Positions 1 to 9,624 of a stretch of DNA of 59,192 nucleotides are shown here, piece after piece. The translations under genes and the position numbers were made by a program. Where the stretch lies: positions 1-59,192 of the forward strand of contig JAILBC010000170.1 in the NCBI GenBank assembly GCA_024681295.1, written 5' to 3'. The stretch comes from Bacteroidales bacterium (GTDB taxonomy: Bacteria; Bacteroidota; Bacteroidia; Bacteroidales; F082). The notes under the pieces are model-generated. The model was not told the DNA's origin. It made no database searches and saw only the letters and a list, made by a program, of their open reading frames with translations. Position 1 is the first letter of the stretch; the number at the start of each line of letters is the position of its first letter.

Positions 1-56
1 ACTTTCAACTTTCAACTTCTCTTTCCTTCCCCCTCAAAGGCCACGAAAAGAATCAC

Positions 57-166
<110 letters not shown>

Positions 167-173
167 CCAAACG

Positions 174-213
174 AGAAGCCCTCCGCGGAAGCGAGAGGGC
201 TTCTTTCGTTTTT
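174..213 (+). terminator. Intrinsic terminator of the rRNA operon
   Basis: A perfect 10-bp stem (174-183 with 195-204, AGAAGCCCTC and its complement), an 11-base loop and a T-rich tail (TTTCGTTTTT) start 8 bases after the 5S rRNA. This is a typical Rho-independent terminator. From here to 304 I see only a short GC palindrome at 237-251 and no gene. Confidence 0.9.
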
Positions 214-304
214 GCGCCAAACGTGGCAATGACATTGCGGCCTCCGGCCGCGGCTCCGCTTAAAAGGCTATATCGCTCCGTATTGTTTTCGTCTTCGCGG
301 ATTC

Positions 305-1717
305 TCAAAAAAAGAACTCTTCCTTGAAATTTACGAAATATAATAGCTCCTGCGCCCTTGTAATCGCAGTATAAAGCCATCGCAGATCTTCCTTCTCCAA
401 CTCATCCTTCAAATTGAGCGAAGAATCTACAAAAACCTGCTTCCACTGCCCACCCTGGGTCTTGTGGCAGGTGAGGGCGTAGGCGAACTTCACCTGCAAG
501 GCGTTGAACCACGGGTTCTGCTTCATCGCCCTGTACCTATCGCGACGGTTAGGAATATCCATATAATCCGCCTCAATGGCACTTCGCAAACGCATGCTTT
601 CCTCCTCAGTTAACGAGGCGCTCTCACTGTTCAAGGTGTCCAATAGAATCTTTACCTCCAAATTCGGTGCCTCAGGGTAGTCGGGAAAACTCAACTCTAC
701 ATCGGCAAAGCGAAAACCGTACAACTCCTCGTAACGAGCAATTTTCATGATCTCTGCCATGTCACCGTTGGCGATGAAACTGATTTCCTTGTTTTCGTCG
801 GTCCAAAAATAATTGTTCTTCACAATCATCAACTTGTCGCCCGTGGCTATCTCACCTTCGATGTTCAGTATTCTGCTTCGCACGGCCTGATTGAACAGAT
901 TGGCTCGCTTATTCGACTTGCAAACGATGACGGCATCATTATTCTCATCACTTCCAAATGCCCGATAAAGCAACTCCTCAAAGGTCTCAGGATCAATACG
1001 ACTCGTGTCGCTGAAATTTATATTAAAGAGTGGTAATTCATAAACAATACTGTTTTGTGTCAACGCTTCCCTGAGATGAGTGGCATTGCTCAAAATGCCT
1101 GATTGCAGGGCCTGGCGCTTCACCTCGGTCAGTTCAAACGAGGCGATGGTTAGAGGAAATTGGCTCTGGAGGTAGTCGATGTCGAGGGCAGGACTATCGT
1201 CGTTCCCCACAGGTGGGAGCTGTGCCGTGTCACCGATCAGCAACAGTCGGCAATGCTCGCCGCTGAAGACATATTCCAGCAGGTCGTCGAGCAGGCTGCG
1301 GGAACCGAACTCATGCTCCTCGCCAATCATCGAGGCTTCGTCGACGATGAAGAGGGTGTTTTTATGCTTGTTTTCGGCTCGCACCATCCTCATGCCCCCG
1401 TCGGGATAGACCTGAACTTGATAGATTTTCTTGTGTATCGTGGAAGCATAGCGTTGGGTATAGCCCCCCAACACCTTGGCGGCTCGGCCGGTGGGAGCCA
1501 TCAACACGTAATCCATCCCGATCTCGGGGAGGGTCTTCACCAAGGTGGTCACTAGGGTGGTCTTTCCAGTGCCGGCATATCCCTTCAAGATATAGGCGGG
1601 ATGAGGCTTCTGAGATAGGAGGAAAGCGGCCAGATGCCGTAGTGCAGTGGCCTGTCCTTCAGTGGGCGTAAAACCGAAGGAATCCGTCAATAGTTTGGTC
1701 AACGCTTCCCTGGACAT
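305..1717 (-). CDS. RecD/Dda-like ATP-dependent DNA helicase
   Basis: Superfamily 1B helicase of 470 residues, expected to unwind DNA 5'-3' in the cytoplasm. Visible motifs are Walker A GYAGTGKTT at residues 46-54, a Walker B/motif II FIVDEASM near residue 120, GDTAQLPPVG (motif III) near 160, and a C-terminal UvrD_C_2-type block with ALTCHKTQGGQW and YTAITRA (motifs V and VI). It lacks the long N-terminal region of RecD2, so it resembles the short Dda/PIF1-like AAA_30 proteins common in Bacteroidota. It starts 3 bases after the tamL stop and is probably the last gene of that transcript. The specific pathway (repair, recombination) cannot be read from the sequence. Confidence 0.85.
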   Translation of the reverse strand: MSREALTKLLTDSFGFTPTEGQATALRHLAAFLLSQKPHPAYILKGYAGTGKTTLVTTLVKTLPEIGMDYVLMAPTGRAAKVLGGYTQRYASTIHKKIYQVQVYPDGGMRMVRAENKHKNTLFIVDEASMIGEEHEFGSRSLLDDLLEYVFSGEHCRLLLIGDTAQLPPVGNDDSPALDIDYLQSQFPLTIASFELTEVKRQALQSGILSNATHLREALTQNSIVYELPLFNINFSDTSRIDPETFEELLYRAFGSDENNDAVIVCKSNKRANLFNQAVRSRILNIEGEIATGDKLMIVKNNYFWTDENKEISFIANGDMAEIMKIARYEELYGFRFADVELSFPDYPEAPNLEVKILLDTLNSESASLTEEESMRLRSAIEADYMDIPNRRDRYRAMKQNPWFNALQVKFAYALTCHKTQGGQWKQVFVDSSLNLKDELEKEDLRWLYTAITRAQELLYFVNFKEEFFF

Positions 1718-1720
1718 GGT

Positions 1721-4051
1721 TTAGAAAGGATATCCGATGTTGAGTGAGATATGCGAATCCATGATGGAGAAGTCATCGAATTTCCAGTGGTCACCGATGG
1801 CGTTCGGGTAGGGGCTCCTCAACAGGAAGGCCCAGTCGAGGCGGACGATGGCGATGCTGAAGTCGAGACGCAAGCCGAAGCCGCCGTCCACGGCAATTTG
1901 ATTGTAGAAACTATTGAAGTGGAATTCGCCGTCGGGGAGCAAGGGGTTGGCATGATAAGTCCATATGTTGCCGGCATCAACAAAAAGTGCCCCGTTGAAG
2001 CTGCCATGAATGGGGAAACGCAACTCGGTATTGCATTCTAGCTGGATGTCGCCGATGCGTTCGATGTTGTGGTTGTCGTTGGTGGGGTTATAGGCACCTG
2101 GTCCCAATTTGCGGTATTTCCAAGCGCGCATGCCGATGGAGCCTCCCGAGTAGAAACTACGCTCAAAAGGCATGTCGTAAGAGTTGCCGTAGGGGATGCC
2201 ACAGCCTACCAACTCGCGACATACAAACCAGGTTTTTTCGCCAATTTTGTAATATTGGCGGAAATCGACATCACCACGAACAAACTGGGCATAACGGATG
2301 CCGAGCAGTTCGTGATGGTCGTCCTGGGTGGTGATCATCGAGGTATTGTTGAAAAGGGAGAGCAAGCCGCCACTCGACTCCAAATTAGCCCTCAGGTAGA
2401 TATAGTTCTGCTGGTTGTATATGCTCTGTGTGCTGTAAATCAACGAATAGCGTCCACCAAAGACGAGGTGGCTGGTATATTGGTCCTTGATGCGTTGGTT
2501 TTCCTCTTGATCGAGAATAGCCTGGAACTCAGGGATGGGGTCCACCTTCACGTAGTTCAGGTATATTGGGGTGATAATGAACTGCAGGCGAGGGTTGGTT
2601 TTCCAGTCGTAACCAAAGGAACTCATGGTGATGTAACGCGAGTAGGCGTATCGTTTCTGAGTGCTGCTTCCTAAGGTAAAATTGGTCCTGGGCTGATAAT
2701 CACGGGCGAAGGTCTTCAGTGGGATGGGGCTGAGGAACCTGGGGAAATAAATGCTGGAGTTGAAAATGAGCTCGCTGGTGTTGAAGATGCCTTCTTCTTC
2801 GGTTGCATCGCCTAGGTTGATGACCTCCTGAGCTTCCAAGCCGCCTTTGACACTGACAGTCAGCACTTCGGCTCCCTTGAAGATGTTTTTGTTGGTATAA
2901 GTGACGCTGCCGTTGATACCCAAGTCACCACCAGAATTGGTGCCTTCAGTCTGGAACTTCACAGAATGGGTGTTAGCACGGCGTAGCAGGATCTTGCAGT
3001 CAAGTAGGTTGGCGGTATCGGTGGGGACAGGCTCGAACTCGATACTGGAGTTTGCGATGATCTTCAGGTTTGAGAGGGCACTATAGGTGAGTTCCACCTG
3101 CCGTTGTCGGTAGGGCCGGTCCTTTAGAATCATAATCATCTGCTTGAAGGTGCTTGGGCGGATGCGCTGTTTCTCGTGATAATAGAAATGAAGCGTGTTC
3201 TCCAAGTCCCTCATGCCTGTTGAGAAGGTCAGCGTGACCGAATCGGTGGGGGGCGTGTTGGCCCTCATGGGCAGGTAGTTGGGGAAGATGCTGATCTTGT
3301 TGATGGTGTATTTCTTGTGAGGATGCGTCTCACCTGTTTCTCGGTCCTCCACATTGGCAATCTTCATCAAGATCTCCACTGTGTGGTTATTGAAACTGCT
3401 ATCCACCTCGAAAGTGATGTATTCGCGGGTAAAATAGTAATATCCGGCATTCCGTAGGAAATTGGTGATGGTGGTACGCTGCTCGTCGAGGGTGTAAGCA
3501 TTGTAGACTTGGTCGACTTGGGCAGGAAAGCGCCTTTCAATGAGAGAAAGGGTTTTCCATAACGCTGTATCTTCAACCTGATAGTCAATCTTGCTGATGT
3601 GGTAAGGCTGGGCTGGATGAATGGTATAGGTGACCTTGGCCCGTTTTTTCGAGTAATCGACTTTGGTAGTGACCTTCGAGTTGAAATAGCCCCGGTTGTC
3701 GAGGTACTGTTCCATCTGCTTGGCGGAATGGCTTACCTCAGAGGCATCGTAATACTCGGGTGTACGGGTGAGATGCTCGTTAATCCAATGTTTGAAGCCT
3801 GAGCCGGAGTTATTCTCAGTCACATAATAAAGCCAGACGGGAAAGCGCGTGGGAAATCTCACCTTGAAAGGCTTCTGTGTGATGTACTTCGAAACCTCTG
3901 ACTTGGTGAACTCTACCTGTTTTTCATCTACCTCAACCGTGTTCTTGTGAAGGAAATACTTGCCTTCTGGAACAAAACGGTTGACGCGGCACGAGGAAAG
4001 AATAAGGGCCGTTAGGAAAAGCAGGATGATATGGAGGCGTTGCTTTCGCAC
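1721..4051 (-). CDS. tamL: TamL, lipidated BamA/TamA-family outer membrane protein
   Basis: Omp85-family outer membrane protein of 776 residues. A lipoprotein signal with lipobox LSSC places the lipidated Cys at residue 21, which distinguishes the Bacteroidota TamL from ordinary TamA. POTRA-like repeats fill roughly residues 30-350 and the C-terminal half is a 16-strand barrel ending in aromatic Phe (NIGYPF). TamL works with TamB in outer membrane protein or lipid transport. The only start that includes the whole signal is GTG at 4051; no internal ATG precedes the lipobox. It lies 32 bases after folC and 3 bases before the helicase, suggesting co-transcription. Confidence 0.85.
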   Translation of the reverse strand: MRKQRLHIILLFLTALILSSCRVNRFVPEGKYFLHKNTVEVDEKQVEFTKSEVSKYITQKPFKVRFPTRFPVWLYYVTENNSGSGFKHWINEHLTRTPEYYDASEVSHSAKQMEQYLDNRGYFNSKVTTKVDYSKKRAKVTYTIHPAQPYHISKIDYQVEDTALWKTLSLIERRFPAQVDQVYNAYTLDEQRTTITNFLRNAGYYYFTREYITFEVDSSFNNHTVEILMKIANVEDRETGETHPHKKYTINKISIFPNYLPMRANTPPTDSVTLTFSTGMRDLENTLHFYYHEKQRIRPSTFKQMIMILKDRPYRQRQVELTYSALSNLKIIANSSIEFEPVPTDTANLLDCKILLRRANTHSVKFQTEGTNSGGDLGINGSVTYTNKNIFKGAEVLTVSVKGGLEAQEVINLGDATEEEGIFNTSELIFNSSIYFPRFLSPIPLKTFARDYQPRTNFTLGSSTQKRYAYSRYITMSSFGYDWKTNPRLQFIITPIYLNYVKVDPIPEFQAILDQEENQRIKDQYTSHLVFGGRYSLIYSTQSIYNQQNYIYLRANLESSGGLLSLFNNTSMITTQDDHHELLGIRYAQFVRGDVDFRQYYKIGEKTWFVCRELVGCGIPYGNSYDMPFERSFYSGGSIGMRAWKYRKLGPGAYNPTNDNHNIERIGDIQLECNTELRFPIHGSFNGALFVDAGNIWTYHANPLLPDGEFHFNSFYNQIAVDGGFGLRLDFSIAIVRLDWAFLLRSPYPNAIGDHWKFDDFSIMDSHISLNIGYPF

Positions 4052-4083
4052 AAATCTGTATTTTCCTGCAAAGGTATAAAAAA

Positions 4084-5370
4084 TCAGACTACTTCGGCAA
4101 CAATGAAATTAGAACCTCCCACAAAGATGACGTCGTCGAACCGTGCAGCGTTGATGGCTGACCTGTAAGCGTCTCGTACTGAATTATATACATTGCCTCT
4201 TAAGCCTAATTCAAAGGCTTTCTCTGCCAAGATGTTCGCATCAAGTCCGCGTGGGATGTCGGCTTTGCAGAAATAGTACTCACAATTATGGGGCAGGAGT
4301 TGCAAGACGTGGTCGATATCCTTGTCGTTGACCATGCCGATGACAAAATGCAGTTTGTTGTAGGTCATCTCGGCGAGTTGGCTGACCACTTCACGGATAC
4401 CGTCCACGTTGTGCCCGGTGTCGGCGATGGTTAGTGGATCTTGGTTGAGGACTTGCCAACGGCCCATGAGATGGGTATTGCGGATCACGTTGGCGACGCC
4501 GTCGCGGATGTCGTCGTCTGACAACTCGAACTGCTTGCGGAGCAGGTCGGCAGCGCACATCACGGTAGTCAGGTTTTTCTTCTGGTAGTTGCCCATCAGC
4601 GGGATGGTACAGGCCTCAAGATAGAGTTCGCTGTTTTTCCAAATGTCGTATTCCTGTTGGGTCAGCGACTCGATGTGGACCTTGTCGCAATCGAAGATCT
4701 GGTCGGCAAAGAAGATGGGGCTGTGGCATTCCATGGCTTTGTCCTCGAACACCTGGTGGGTCTCGGGTTGGGTCTCGCCGATGACGACGGGGATGCTTTC
4801 CTTGATGATGCCGGCTTTCTCGTAGGCAATCTTCTCGAGGGTGTCGCCGAGGAACTGCACATGGTCGAGGCCGATGTTGGTGATGACGCTGAGTTCGGGG
4901 GTGATGAGGTTGGTTGAGTCGAGTCGTCCGCCCATGCCGACTTCCACGATAGCGATGTCGACCTGTTCGTTGGCGAAATAGTCGAAGGCCATGCCTACGG
5001 TCATCTCAAAGAAGGAGAGCCCCTGGGTTTGGAAGAACTCTTGGTGCTTCTCGATGAATTCCACCACATTGTCTTCGGGGATCATCTCGCCGTTGATGCG
5101 GATGCGTTCCCTGAAGTCGCGGAGGTGAGGTGAGGTGTAGAGGCCGGTTTTATAGCCAGCTTCCTGGAAAATGGAGGCCAGCATGTGTGAGGTGGAACCC
5201 TTTCCGTTGGTGCCGGCCACGTGGACCGATTTGAAGCGGTGTTGGGGATTGCCGAGCATATCGAGCAGGGCGATGGTGTTGTTGAGGTCGGCCTTATAAG
5301 CCGCAGCGCCGATGCGTTGGTACATCGGCAGCTGCTTATACATCCATTCGAGGGTTTCCTGATAGTTCAT
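4084..5370 (-). CDS. folC: Folylpolyglutamate / dihydrofolate synthase
   Basis: Cytosolic Mur-ligase-fold enzyme that adds glutamate to dihydropteroate and folates using ATP. It has 428 residues, normal for FolC. Motifs are the P-loop VAGTNGKGSTSH near residue 48, SPHLRDFRERIRING after it, and the ADTGHN(V)DG block in the C-terminal domain. The reading frame stays open upstream to 5535, but that part overlaps tonB in another frame and looks unlike FolC. The ATG at 5370 (MNYQETLEWMY) is the natural start and sits 4 bases after the tonB stop, so translation is probably coupled. Confidence 0.93.
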   Translation of the reverse strand: MNYQETLEWMYKQLPMYQRIGAAAYKADLNNTIALLDMLGNPQHRFKSVHVAGTNGKGSTSHMLASIFQEAGYKTGLYTSPHLRDFRERIRINGEMIPEDNVVEFIEKHQEFFQTQGLSFFEMTVGMAFDYFANEQVDIAIVEVGMGGRLDSTNLITPELSVITNIGLDHVQFLGDTLEKIAYEKAGIIKESIPVVIGETQPETHQVFEDKAMECHSPIFFADQIFDCDKVHIESLTQQEYDIWKNSELYLEACTIPLMGNYQKKNLTTVMCAADLLRKQFELSDDDIRDGVANVIRNTHLMGRWQVLNQDPLTIADTGHNVDGIREVVSQLAEMTYNKLHFVIGMVNDKDIDHVLQLLPHNCEYYFCKADIPRGLDANILAEKAFELGLRGNVYNSVRDAYRSAINAARFDDVIFVGGSNFIVAEVV

Positions 5371-5374
5371 TTTG

Positions 5375-6169
5375 TTACTGGTTTTGAACGAAGGTATAGG
5401 TGATGGTTCCTTTTTGTTCTTCGGCAGCGGAGGGGTCGGGGGCGAATTTGGATCGCATGGCGGCTTCTTGGGCCATGTTGCGCATCTCTTTGTTGGCGAT
5501 GTCGGTGCCTTTGGCGATGTTGGTCCGCACCACATTGCCTTCGCGGTCCACCCAGATCTCCACCACGATGTGTCCTTCTTCGGGGAAGTCCTTGGAAGGT
5601 CGTTGGAGTGACTTGGCGCCTCGGCCTCCGAGGTCGTAGCCGGGGCCGTTGCCTTGTCCGCCCTGTCCGTCGTATTTCTTCACGCCTGCCAAACCGTTGG
5701 GGTTGCCTTGGTCGCCAGGTTGTCCCGTGTTGCCTTCCGAGCCTCCGTCTTGGGATTTGTTGGATCCTTTGAACAGAGCTCTCTCATTGACGGTGGGTTG
5801 CGGCGGCTCCTCTTGTTTCTCGGGCTGCTCTTTGGGTTTGGTCACGGTTTCCTCTTTGGGGTCTTTCTTTTGTTCAGTCTTGATGGAGGGGGTCTCTTCC
5901 GAATCCTGCGTCACTATGTCGTCTTTGCTCTTGGTGTTCGTCTCGTCGTGGGGTTTGGGTGGGGCAGCCTGTTCGGGGATGGCTGGCTTGTCGGGCTGAA
6001 CCTGTCCCATGCCTTGGTTGTACATCCCCAGGTCGACTTCTACGCCTTCTTCGCCGGGAAGGGGCAGGGGGGTGCGGAATGCCATGAGGAAGAGCACGAG
6101 CAATACCAGCAGGTGCACCACCACGGTGCCGAGAAAGGCAATGGGTTTATCGTTTTTCGGGTTGCTCAT
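5375..6169 (-). CDS. tonB: TonB-family energy transducer
   Basis: Periplasm-spanning protein of 264 residues that passes proton-motive energy from ExbB/ExbD to outer membrane receptors. One N-terminal membrane helix (about residues 10-30, LGTVVVHLLVLLVLFLMAF) is followed by a long low-complexity stretch rich in Pro, Lys, Glu and Gln, then a Gly-rich linker, and a C-terminal TonB domain (residues 190-264) with FPEEGHIVVEIWVDREGNV. It overlaps exbD by 4 bases and is followed by folC after 4 bases. The three-gene set could equally be called a Tol-like system, but no tolB or pal is next to it. Confidence 0.88.
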   Translation of the reverse strand: MSNPKNDKPIAFLGTVVVHLLVLLVLFLMAFRTPLPLPGEEGVEVDLGMYNQGMGQVQPDKPAIPEQAAPPKPHDETNTKSKDDIVTQDSEETPSIKTEQKKDPKEETVTKPKEQPEKQEEPPQPTVNERALFKGSNKSQDGGSEGNTGQPGDQGNPNGLAGVKKYDGQGGQGNGPGYDLGGRGAKSLQRPSKDFPEEGHIVVEIWVDREGNVVRTNIAKGTDIANKEMRNMAQEAAMRSKFAPDPSAAEEQKGTITYTFVQNQ

Positions 6170-6579
6170 TTTTTCGGTGATGTGGCCAGAATGACCTTGT
6201 GGTTTTGTTGGGTGGCGTTGTTGATGTCGTTGACGGCGTCAATCACGTTGACGACGTATTGAACGGGTACGGTCTTGTCGGAGCGAAGCACCACGTTGGC
6301 GTCGGTCTGTCCGCCGATACGGTCGCTGATCACGGTGGCCAAATCCTCGTCGGTGACGGGGGTCTCGTCCACAAAATACTGGAAGCGCTCGTTGATGTAT
6401 ACGGTGACGGTTTGCTTGGCCATGGTCTTGCTGCTACTCGACGGCAACAGTAGCTTGATGGCGTTGGGCGCCACCAGTGTGGAGGTCAGCATAAAGAATA
6501 TCAACAGCAGGAACACCAGGTCCGACATGGACGAGGAGTTGAAACTGACGCCGATTTTGTTTCTTGTCTTGATAGCCAT
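6166..6579 (-). CDS. exbD: ExbD/TolR-family biopolymer transport protein
   Basis: Inner membrane protein of 137 residues with a single N-terminal helix. The family motif around SMSDLVFLLLIFFMLTSTLV (residues 17-36) includes the conserved Asp20 that carries protons. The rest is a periplasmic domain. It lies between exbB (20 bases upstream) and tonB (4-base overlap) and acts in the ExbB-ExbD motor that powers TonB. Confidence 0.92.
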   Translation of the reverse strand: MAIKTRNKIGVSFNSSSMSDLVFLLLIFFMLTSTLVAPNAIKLLLPSSSSKTMAKQTVTVYINERFQYFVDETPVTDEDLATVISDRIGGQTDANVVLRSDKTVPVQYVVNVIDAVNDINNATQQNHKVILATSPKK

Positions 6580-6599
6580 TTTGAAAGCGTTTTAGGCGT

Positions 6600-7235
6600 T
6601 TATGCGGGCTCGTTGAGGACGTCCATGAATTCGGTGGCCTTGGCCTCGAGTAGGTTGACCACATCTTGGATTCTGGCTACGATGATGGTGTAGAAGAGGT
6701 AGGCGATGATGCCGACGATCAGACCACCTACTGTGGTGACCATGGCCTCGTAGATGCCCGATGACAGCAGCTCAATGTCGATGTTGTTGCCAGCCATTGA
6801 CATGTTATAGAAGGCGCGGATCATGCCGGTGACGGTACCTAGGAAGCCGATCATCGGGGAGGCGCTGGCAATCATGGAGAGCAGGGTGACGCCTTTTTCG
6901 AGCTTGGCGATCTCAAGGGTGCCTACGTTCTCGATGGCGGTGTTAATATCGCTAAGGGGACGACCCAAGCGGGTGAGACCCTTCTCAATCATCCTGGCGA
7001 TGGGGGAGTTGCTTCCCTTGCACAGGGCTTTGGCACTGTCAATCTTGCCGTCTTTCATGTACTCGCGGATGCGGTCCATAAAGCTCTTGTCGAACTTGGT
7101 GGCGCGCTTTACGACGATGTAACGTTCAATGAAGATGTAAACGGCGATGATGGAGAAAATGGCCAGAACGATCATGATCCAGCCGCCTTTCATGGCGAGG
7201 TCGAGGATGGAGAGTTTGATTTCAGTTGCTTCCAT
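6600..7235 (-). CDS. exbB: ExbB/TolQ/MotA-family proton channel protein
   Basis: Inner membrane protein of 211 residues with three predicted helices (about 15-40, 110-135 and 155-185), the usual ExbB layout. Conserved parts include the cytoplasmic block KGVTLLSMIASASPMIGFLG followed by TVTGMIRAF, and the third helix with AMVTTVGGLIVGI. The frame is open up to 7328, but that extension runs into the end of anmK and carries no family sequence. The ATG at 7235 (MEATEIKLSILDLAM) is preferred. Two promoter-like elements in the 50-base gap after anmK suggest exbB-exbD-tonB has its own start site. Confidence 0.92.
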   Translation of the reverse strand: MEATEIKLSILDLAMKGGWIMIVLAIFSIIAVYIFIERYIVVKRATKFDKSFMDRIREYMKDGKIDSAKALCKGSNSPIARMIEKGLTRLGRPLSDINTAIENVGTLEIAKLEKGVTLLSMIASASPMIGFLGTVTGMIRAFYNMSMAGNNIDIELLSSGIYEAMVTTVGGLIVGIIAYLFYTIIVARIQDVVNLLEAKATEFMDVLNEPA

Positions 7236-7270
7236 GGGGTTAAAGATTAGGACAAAGATATTAATATAAC

Positions 7271-7278
7271 CAAAATTA
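7271..7278 (-). promoter_or_regulatory. Bacteroidota -7 promoter element before exbB
   Basis: TAATTTTG on the minus strand matches TAnnTTTG and would start a transcript with a leader of about 28 bases before exbB. A second match, TATCTTTG, lies at 7253-7260. No clear -33 element was found because the upstream part is anmK coding sequence. Confidence 0.55.
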
Positions 7279-7285
7279 TACCATT

Positions 7286-8353
7286 TTATTGCAATTTTGA
7301 CGTTGGATGCCAGATTTTTCCGCTGCAAGAGTCGCTTGGTGCGCCAGTGACGGAACTGAGCACGTTGACGTTGCCTTCAAGCCGGAGCAGGCCGAGAAGC
7401 GCAAAGATCAAGGCTTCCTTGTAGTCGACGGTCTGACGGTCAGGGACGACCACCTGATGACGGGTATGATGCTGAATTCGTTCGACGAGATAGTTGTTAT
7501 GGGCGCCACCCCCGGTGATGAGCATTTTGCCTTGAGGTAGGTGCGCTATGGCTTGAGCCACCTGGATGGCGATGTGTTCGGTAAAAGTGGCCAGTGCATC
7601 AGCCGTTGCATAATGCTTGAGAAGGTCTTTTTGGAAAGCCTCGAAGAACTCCCGGCCCAGCGATTTAGGCGGTGCTTGATGGTAGAATGCATTGTTGTTG
7701 AGTTTCTCGAGCAGAGCCGTATCGAGCTGGCCTTTTTGAGCTAATAGCCCGTCTTTATCGTAGTTGAGTCCTTCCTGCTGGGCCAGCCAGTTAAGGGCTT
7801 GGTTGGCGATGCAGATATCGTAGGCGATGCGTTTGCCGTTGAGTTCGTACGAAAGGTTGGCGATGCCGCCGATGTTGAGGCAGATCTCATAATCGCCGAA
7901 GAGCAGGCGGTCGCCGATGGGCACCAATGGTGCCCCCTGGCCGCCTTTACCGACGTCCTCGCTGCGGAAATCGTTGACGACAACGATTCCGCAGGCGTCG
8001 GCGACCGCCTGCCCATCACCAATTTGCAGGGTATAGTGTTGCTCGGGTTTATGGAATATGGTATGGCCGTGCGAAGCTACAAAGTCGGGTCTAACACCAT
8101 GCTTCTTTTCAAAGGTGAGTACTTGTTGTCCGAGGTAGTTGCCGTACTCTGTGTCAAGCGGCCCCAACTCCTCCGGTTTATGGAGGAAGGCACCAGCGAG
8201 TTGCTTGTGCCAATAATCCGGGTAGGGGATGGTTTCGGCGGCTTCGATATGATAGGTGTAATGACCTTCACTGCTGGTGAACTGGACCAGAGCAATATCG
8301 AGGCCATCGAGCGAACTGCCCGACATCAGTCCAATGGCAAGGGCGTTCTTCAT
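7286..8353 (-). CDS. anmK: Anhydro-N-acetylmuramic acid kinase
   Basis: Cytosolic sugar kinase of 355 residues that converts anhydroMurNAc from wall recycling to MurNAc-6-phosphate. The phosphate-binding motif GLMSGSSLDGLDIAL is at residues 8-22, NIGGIANLSY sits mid-protein, and ITGGGAHNNYLVERI near 280 is the family's C-terminal adenosine-site block. Length is normal. Its start overlaps the murF stop by 4 bases, coupling a recycling kinase to a synthetic ligase. Both are next to gldJ, an arrangement also known from other T9SS bacteria for gldJ and murF. Confidence 0.95.
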   Translation of the reverse strand: MKNALAIGLMSGSSLDGLDIALVQFTSSEGHYTYHIEAAETIPYPDYWHKQLAGAFLHKPEELGPLDTEYGNYLGQQVLTFEKKHGVRPDFVASHGHTIFHKPEQHYTLQIGDGQAVADACGIVVVNDFRSEDVGKGGQGAPLVPIGDRLLFGDYEICLNIGGIANLSYELNGKRIAYDICIANQALNWLAQQEGLNYDKDGLLAQKGQLDTALLEKLNNNAFYHQAPPKSLGREFFEAFQKDLLKHYATADALATFTEHIAIQVAQAIAHLPQGKMLITGGGAHNNYLVERIQHHTRHQVVVPDRQTVDYKEALIFALLGLLRLEGNVNVLSSVTGAPSDSCSGKIWHPTSKLQ

Positions 8354-9621
8354 TGGATGAGTGGCAAAATCTTTTCGAGTTGGATGCTATGTGACCCTTT
8401 GACGAGGATGGTTCGGCCTTCTACGGGGTGCAGAGCAAGGTAGGCGGCGAGTTCCATGAAGGTGTTGAAAGTGTGGTAGTCGGGGTTGTCGTTGAACTGG
8501 CTGAAGCAGAGACCCACGAGGTATGCCTCGCGGAATCCTAGGTCTTTGAGCAGTGCAAGGATGGCTTTGTGCTCTTGCTCGGAGGCGTCGCCCAACTCAC
8601 GCATGTCGCCCAGAATCAGCAAGGCGTTGTCGCCGCAGATGTTGCGAAAGTTCCTGACGGAAGCATTCATGCTGGTGGGGTTGGCGTTGTAGGCATCCAT
8701 GATGATACGGTTTTTGCCTTCGATTACCTGCGAGCGGCTGTTGGTGGGCTGATAGCTTTCCAAGGCTTCCTTGATGTCGTTGTCACTTACGCCAAAATAG
8801 CGTCCCACGGCAATGGCGGCGGCCACGTTCTCGAAGTTGTAGCTGCCTACCAGATGGGTCTGAACGGTTTGTCCTTCCCAACTTACGGAGAGGTAGGGAT
8901 CACAAGTTGCAGGCTTCACTACGCAGTCGGCATTGTCAGTGCCGTAAGTGTGGCGGTTCAGTTCTTTTGAAAGGTCCATCAACAGCTCGTTGTCGGCATT
9001 GACAAAAGCGGTCTTTTCTTCCTTTTTGAGCTGTTCGTACAGTTCGTTTTTGGTCTTGATGACGCCTTCGAAACTGCCAAAGCCTTCGAGGTGCGCCTTG
9101 CCGATGTTGGTGATGATGCCGTAGTCGGGGCAGGCGAGGCTGGCTAGTGTCTTGATCTCGCCAGGGTGGTTAGCTCCCATCTCCACCACGGCAAACTCGG
9201 TGTCAGGGGTGATGCGCAGCAGGGTGAGGGGCACGCCGATATGGTTGTTGAAGTTGCCCTGGGTGTAGATGGTGCGGTATTTACGGCTCAGGACGGTGGA
9301 GACCAGTTCTTTGGTGGTAGTCTTGCCGTTGGTTCCCGTGATGGACAGCACTTTCAGTTGCTTCATCATCAGCCTGTGGTACATGGCGAGGCCCTGAAGG
9401 GCTTCCAGACTATCTTTGACTTTGACGATGCGAGGGTGGTCGGGTAGTGTCTGCCTATCGGCCACGACCAGGCTGGCGATACCTTGTTCAGCGACTTCAA
9501 GGGCGAAGTCGTTACCGTCGAAGCGTTCGCCTTTTAAAGCGAAAAACACCGACGCAGGCTCGATGTGCCTGCTGTCGGTGCTTACACGGTATGATTTGCA
9601 GTAATACTCGTATATGGACAT
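8350..9621 (-). CDS. murF: UDP-MurNAc-tripeptide--D-Ala-D-Ala ligase
   Basis: Peptidoglycan precursor ligase of 423 residues, adding D-Ala-D-Ala to UDP-MurNAc-tripeptide in the cytoplasm. The N-terminal substrate domain has DSRHIEPASVFFALKG. The ATP site is ITGTNGKTTTKEL near residue 94. The middle domain has EMGANHPGEI and the C-terminal domain has DAYNANPTSM, both MurF signatures. It begins 3 bases after gldJ and overlaps anmK by 4 bases, so the three are very likely one transcript. Confidence 0.96.
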   Translation of the reverse strand: MSIYEYYCKSYRVSTDSRHIEPASVFFALKGERFDGNDFALEVAEQGIASLVVADRQTLPDHPRIVKVKDSLEALQGLAMYHRLMMKQLKVLSITGTNGKTTTKELVSTVLSRKYRTIYTQGNFNNHIGVPLTLLRITPDTEFAVVEMGANHPGEIKTLASLACPDYGIITNIGKAHLEGFGSFEGVIKTKNELYEQLKKEEKTAFVNADNELLMDLSKELNRHTYGTDNADCVVKPATCDPYLSVSWEGQTVQTHLVGSYNFENVAAAIAVGRYFGVSDNDIKEALESYQPTNSRSQVIEGKNRIIMDAYNANPTSMNASVRNFRNICGDNALLILGDMRELGDASEQEHKAILALLKDLGFREAYLVGLCFSQFNDNPDYHTFNTFMELAAYLALHPVEGRTILVKGSHSIQLEKILPLIQ

Positions 9622-9624
9622 TGT